Below are positions 51,393-56,037 of a stretch of 56,037 nt of DNA, one piece after another (positions within the stretch are counted from its first letter, which is position 1; the number at the start of each line of letters is the position of its first letter). The stretch spans positions 1 through 56,037 of the forward strand of contig JBQTHM010000013.1 in NCBI GenBank assembly GCA_052389895.1, written 5' to 3'. Position numbers and translations under genes: made by a program. The notes beneath the pieces are model-generated. The model did no database searches. It was not told the origin of the DNA and saw only the letters and a program-made list of their open reading frames with translations. This DNA is from CAVVXX01 sp052389895. GTDB taxonomy: Bacteria > Pseudomonadota > Alphaproteobacteria > Micropepsales > Micropepsaceae.

Positions 51393-51430
51393 GCGCCCTC
51401 GCCGTTCGTGCGGCGGGGGCGCACCCCTTT
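51393..51430 (+). terminator. candidate terminator after the SYLF gene
   Basis: The arms GCGCCCTCGCCG (51393-51404) and CGGCGGGGGCGC (51411-51422) pair with one G-T wobble around the loop TTCGTG. They are followed by ACCCCTTTT. The T-run is short, so confidence is moderate. It also separates the SYLF gene from convergent parE. Confidence 0.5.
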
Positions 51431-51442
51431 TGTGTGCCGCAT

Positions 51443-51733
51443 TCAGAAATGCAGGCGCACATCCATTCTCTGGTGCAGAACGCGCACGACAATGATCTGA
51501 TTTCCAGCGATTCGATAAAAGATGACGTGACGACCGACAGCGAGATTGCGATAAGCGGTGCCCAAATCTCTCCGTCGCGTGCCCATTTCGGGGTGTCGCA
51601 GTAACTCAATGAAGCGATCGCGGATGGCCGCCATATATCGCTTCTGGCGGGCCGCGCCCCATTCGCGCTTGCTGTAACGCGCGATGCTTTTCAGGTCGTC
51701 GCGCGCGGCGCCGGATATGACGAGCCGCATCAC
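51443..51733 (-). CDS. parE: ParE-type toxin (RelE/ParE superfamily)
   Basis: This 96-residue protein has the ParE fold sequence: RLVISGAARDDLKSIARYSKREWGAARQKRYMAAIRDRFIELLRHPEMGTRRRDLGTAYRNLAVGRHVIFYRIAGNQIIVVRVLHQRMDV. ParE toxins usually inhibit gyrase. The ATG overlaps the stop of parD (ATGA at 51730), the standard parDE order and coupling. There are two consecutive ATGs; either may be used. Confidence 0.92.
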   Translation of the reverse strand: MMRLVISGAARDDLKSIARYSKREWGAARQKRYMAAIRDRFIELLRHPEMGTRRRDLGTAYRNLAVGRHVIFYRIAGNQIIVVRVLHQRMDVRLHF

Positions 51734-51978
51734 AGGCTCGCGAAGAATGCCTCGATTTCCTCTTCGCTTTCGAGCGTGGCCATGCGTCCCGAGGCGACAT
51801 CCGCCTCGCCTTTCGCCAGCGCGGCTTTCAGGCGCTTCAGCTTGGCGCGGCGCACTTCCTCGCTTTGCTTCATCAGCCGCAAGGCCTCGCGGATGACCTC
51901 GCTGGCGTTGTTATAGAGGCCGGATTCGACCTTCTGCTGCACCAATTTTTCCAGCGCGGGCGTGAGGGAGACGTTCAT
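51730..51978 (-). CDS. parD: ParD-type antitoxin
   Basis: This 82-residue protein has an N-terminal ribbon-helix-helix (MNVSLTPALEKLVQQKVESGLYNNASEVIREALRLMKQSEE), which in the family both represses the operon and dimerises. A flexible charged tail follows that binds the toxin. ATG 51978 is preferred over 52011 because it begins the conserved domain. Confidence 0.92.
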   Translation of the reverse strand: MNVSLTPALEKLVQQKVESGLYNNASEVIREALRLMKQSEEVRRAKLKRLKAALAKGEADVASGRMATLESEEEIEAFFASL

Positions 51979-52019
51979 GGCTATTCCCCGGAAATCTCCG
52001 TCAGTGTGCATTTTATAGC

Positions 52020-52133
52020 AAGCCTTGTCAAAGTTCGTTATTCATGCGCGTGACCGGCAATTGGCGGATTACATCCGCTTGGGAAGGCGGCATCGCCAGC
52101 GCCGTCGATCTGGAGAATTATCATGGCTCTTAA
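52020..52133 (+). pseudogene. 5'-truncated higB toxin remnant
   Basis: The frame reads SLFMRVTGNWRITSAWEGG, then IASAVDLENYHG, then TAA. This matches the C-terminal third of RelE/HigB-type toxins of the form VTGNWRxTFxWEGGDAxxVDxxDYH. The N-terminal two thirds are missing: upstream lies the parD promoter region, and no start codon for a full toxin exists. The end overlaps the start of higA (52123), the normal higBA overlap, so the antitoxin gene has kept its position while the toxin has been lost. Confidence 0.7.
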
Positions 52134-52428
52134 GCGTGCCTTGCCGCCTACCCATCCGGGCGAAATCCTGCGCGAGGATGTTCTGCCCGCGCTTGATCTT
52201 TCAATCATGGACGCGGCAGCGAAGCTTGGTGTCACGCGCCAGACGCTTCATCGCATCATCGCACGCAAGAACCCGCGTCCTGTGACGCCCGATATGGCGG
52301 TGCGCCTCGGCAAGCTGTGCGGCAACGGCCCGCGCCTGTGGCTCAATCTGCAGGGGGCCTACGATCTGTGGCGCGCCGAACGGCGCGTGGACACGCAGAG
52401 AATTCCCACGATGCACGCGGCGGAGTGA
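52123..52428 (+). CDS. higA: HigA-family antitoxin, without an intact toxin
   Basis: This 101-residue helix-turn-helix protein shows the HigA pattern: PPTHPGEILREDVLPALDLSIMDAAAKLGVTRQTLHRIIARKNPRPVTPDMAVRLGKLCGNGPRLWLNLQGAYDLW. RBS GGAG is 8 bp upstream. The domain appears complete. The gene before it is only a toxin remnant, so the protein may persist as a stand-alone repressor or as an antidote to related toxins (inference). It is convergent with the HNH gene, 5 bp apart. Confidence 0.9.
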   Translation: MALKRALPPTHPGEILREDVLPALDLSIMDAAAKLGVTRQTLHRIIARKNPRPVTPDMAVRLGKLCGNGPRLWLNLQGAYDLWRAERRVDTQRIPTMHAAE

Positions 52429-52433
52429 TTAAA

Positions 52434-53360
52434 CTAACTTCCCAAGAAACAATGCTCATTGTGCCACGCGAGCGCTTCAGGGTCCGGTTTGTATTCCGCG
52501 CGGCGCGGGACATTTATCGACCTGCCGTGCATCGCGTAATAATCACGTCCGTTCTCGAATTCATCGCGAATGCGACGACTCACCTCAAAATGAAAATCAG
52601 GAGATACAGTCACATAGCCCAAGTCAAAGAGGCGATGAATATCCCGGCGTAAGAGAATGCCATTAGAAGGCTCGTGTGCTCCTCCCGACGCATATTGGCG
52701 TATGTGTGCGGCCTCCAATGCAGGCAGCGTTTTCTCCGCCGTCACCGCACAGCGTCGCAAATAGATATCTGTAACGAGGGTGCGAAATGCACCTTGTCCC
52801 AGACGCGGCGTTACCAAAGCGGGCGCCGCGTATCTAGCTTGTTTATCTCCGAATCCGGAGACCGGCTTTCCTAGCCCGAGATGTTCCTGGAGCAGATTCC
52901 AGAGCCTCAGGCCGTCTCGCTCATCTGTGTCGTAAATCTTGAATGAAACCACTGTCCTAGAGAAGGATTCCGGCGTTGAAATCCATTCCTTCTCTTCCAA
53001 AAAGAAGACCTGCGTGAGAATCCTGCAGCCAATTGGAAAATCTCTTCGGAGATCTCGTTCGTTTGGACGGTACCGAAGGATGCGCGCGCGCATTTCGTCC
53101 AAACCGCCAGCGCCATTGGCGTCACCAAAGGATTCCCAAGCAATTGAACAGGGAAGTGATGTTGCATGAGCGAATATGCCGCCGCCTACGATGAAATTCG
53201 TCGGTGCGTGGAGTTTGAACAGGAACAATTCACCTGGTGAAAGAGCACGGAATGCCCGGTCCGACGGCGACCAAAAATTTACCTCGGCTAAGTCTGGTCT
53301 CACGCGAAGGTGGTCAAACCAGGAGCGATCTGTAACGGCCACAAGTAACTTGATTCCCAT
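52434..53360 (-). CDS. HNH endonuclease with EVE/PUA-like N-terminal domain
   Basis: The product has 308 residues. The C-terminal domain (about 200-275) is a clear HNH nuclease: C204, then LEAAHIRQYASGGAHEPSNGILLRRDIHRLFDLGYV with H219, N233 and H242. The N-terminal 160 residues (SPSDRAFRALSPGELFLFKLHAPTNFIVGGGIFA, later TQVFFLEEKEWI) resemble EVE/PUA-type domains that read modified bases. EVE-HNH proteins act as modification-dependent (type IV) restriction enzymes, so an anti-phage role is likely but inferred. It is moderately AT-richer than the neighbours and sits beside toxin-antitoxin genes. Confidence 0.82.
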   Translation of the reverse strand: MGIKLLVAVTDRSWFDHLRVRPDLAEVNFWSPSDRAFRALSPGELFLFKLHAPTNFIVGGGIFAHATSLPCSIAWESFGDANGAGGLDEMRARILRYRPNERDLRRDFPIGCRILTQVFFLEEKEWISTPESFSRTVVSFKIYDTDERDGLRLWNLLQEHLGLGKPVSGFGDKQARYAAPALVTPRLGQGAFRTLVTDIYLRRCAVTAEKTLPALEAAHIRQYASGGAHEPSNGILLRRDIHRLFDLGYVTVSPDFHFEVSRRIRDEFENGRDYYAMHGRSINVPRRAEYKPDPEALAWHNEHCFLGS

Positions 53361-53433
53361 CGCGGCGATGCTCGCCCGGAATTTGACACCGATCCAGGCT
53401 GCGCGAGCCCGGAAAGCGCACTATATTTCGGGA

Positions 53434-55737
<2,304 letters not shown>

Positions 55738-55804
55738 GTAAGCAATCAAACTCATGGGTGATACTTAAAGTCCGTCGATTTATTGTCGTCTTTCAGCATT
55801 CTTC

Positions 55805-56037
55805 ATGATCATGAGTCTTCATGACAAGAAACAGCGAAAGTTGCTACGAAACTTCGGCGCCCGGTTAAGAGCCGAACGCCTCAAGCGGTCACTCTCACAA
55901 GAGGAATTGGCCGACCTTTGTGGTTTGGATCGCACATATATTGGGGGCGTTGAACGTGGGGAGCGTAATCTTAGTTTGCTAAACATATTCCGCATTTCTG
56001 CTGCATTAGGTGTAGAGGCGTCTTCGTTGGTACCCAA
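55805..56037 (+). CDS. XRE-family helix-turn-helix regulator, cut by window edge
   Basis: The frame starts MIMSLHDKKQRKLLRNFGARLRAERL and continues through a full helix-turn-helix (KRSLSQEELADLCGLDRTYIGGVERGERNLSLLNIFRISAALGVEASSLVP) to the last base without a stop. At 77 residues so far, it may be almost complete. The pattern resembles small XRE regulators and restriction-modification controller proteins, but no partner gene is visible. It is clearly AT-richer than uvrB. ATG 55811 is an alternative start. Its right-hand neighbours are outside the window. Confidence 0.85.
   Translation, partial: MIMSLHDKKQRKLLRNFGARLRAERLKRSLSQEELADLCGLDRTYIGGVERGERNLSLLNIFRISAALGVEASSLVP

Noticed and set aside
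53176..53433. 86-codon upstream extension of uvrB
   Set aside because: It runs opposite to the well-supported HNH gene and has no UvrB similarity.

Overview
The window is high-GC chromosomal DNA from an alphaproteobacterium. The evidence is gene content and arrangement: an atpHAGDC F1 operon without F0 genes, an sdhCDA operon, an S-adenosylhomocysteinase of the longer type, and small DUF3126, DUF2905, DUF1993 and DUF4326 proteins. I cannot place it below class level. Most of the window is ordinary, tightly packed housekeeping DNA with many ATGA-type stop/start overlaps, so the accessory insertions stand out.

Layout. 0-6.3 kb: tRNA-Ser(CGA), rlmJ, an SDR, a secreted PRC-barrel protein, a CBS protein, ahcY, DUF4326, DUF1993 and tRNA-Leu(CAA). 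6.3-13.1 kb: a ClpP-fold membrane protease, the divergent biotin genes bioFD and bioBA, DUF2905 and purH. 13.2-18.5 kb: secreted and envelope proteins, an MFS transporter, a dienelactone hydrolase and a GST. 18.7-25.2 kb: the F1 operon, a four-helix diiron protein and a complete higBA toxin-antitoxin pair. 25.2-31.2 kb: sdhB, a heparinase-family protein and rpe on the minus strand, then sdhCDA on the plus strand, so succinate dehydrogenase is split across two transcription units. 31.2-32.0 kb is non-coding and holds a parS-like palindrome and two hairpin repeats. 32-44 kb: a methyltransferase, an M1 aminopeptidase lipoprotein, a GYF protein, PhoH, several membrane proteins, an FAD oxidoreductase, cysE and a histidine phosphatase.

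44.1-47.7 kb is the most interesting region. A TorF-type porin gene is split by a 2,847-bp element with 18-bp perfect terminal inverted repeats and an 8-bp target duplication. The element carries an IS1-type transposase and four passenger genes. The largest is a fusion of a winged-helix DNA-binding domain, a GHKL ATPase domain and a STAS-like (DUF4325) domain, and it is clearly poorer in G+C than the host DNA. The outermost genes on both sides read outward and end on stop codons that lie inside the terminal repeats. Joining the porin halves across one copy of the duplication restores a 246-residue reading frame.

47.8-56 kb: small membrane proteins, a Tat-type molybdopterin oxidoreductase with a cytochrome b partner, a SYLF protein, then an accessory patch (parDE, a higB remnant with intact higA, and an HNH endonuclease whose N-terminal half resembles EVE/PUA readers), uvrB, and an XRE regulator cut by the window edge. 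Short GC-rich hairpin repeats occur at several places, one of them inside the 3' end of uvrB.
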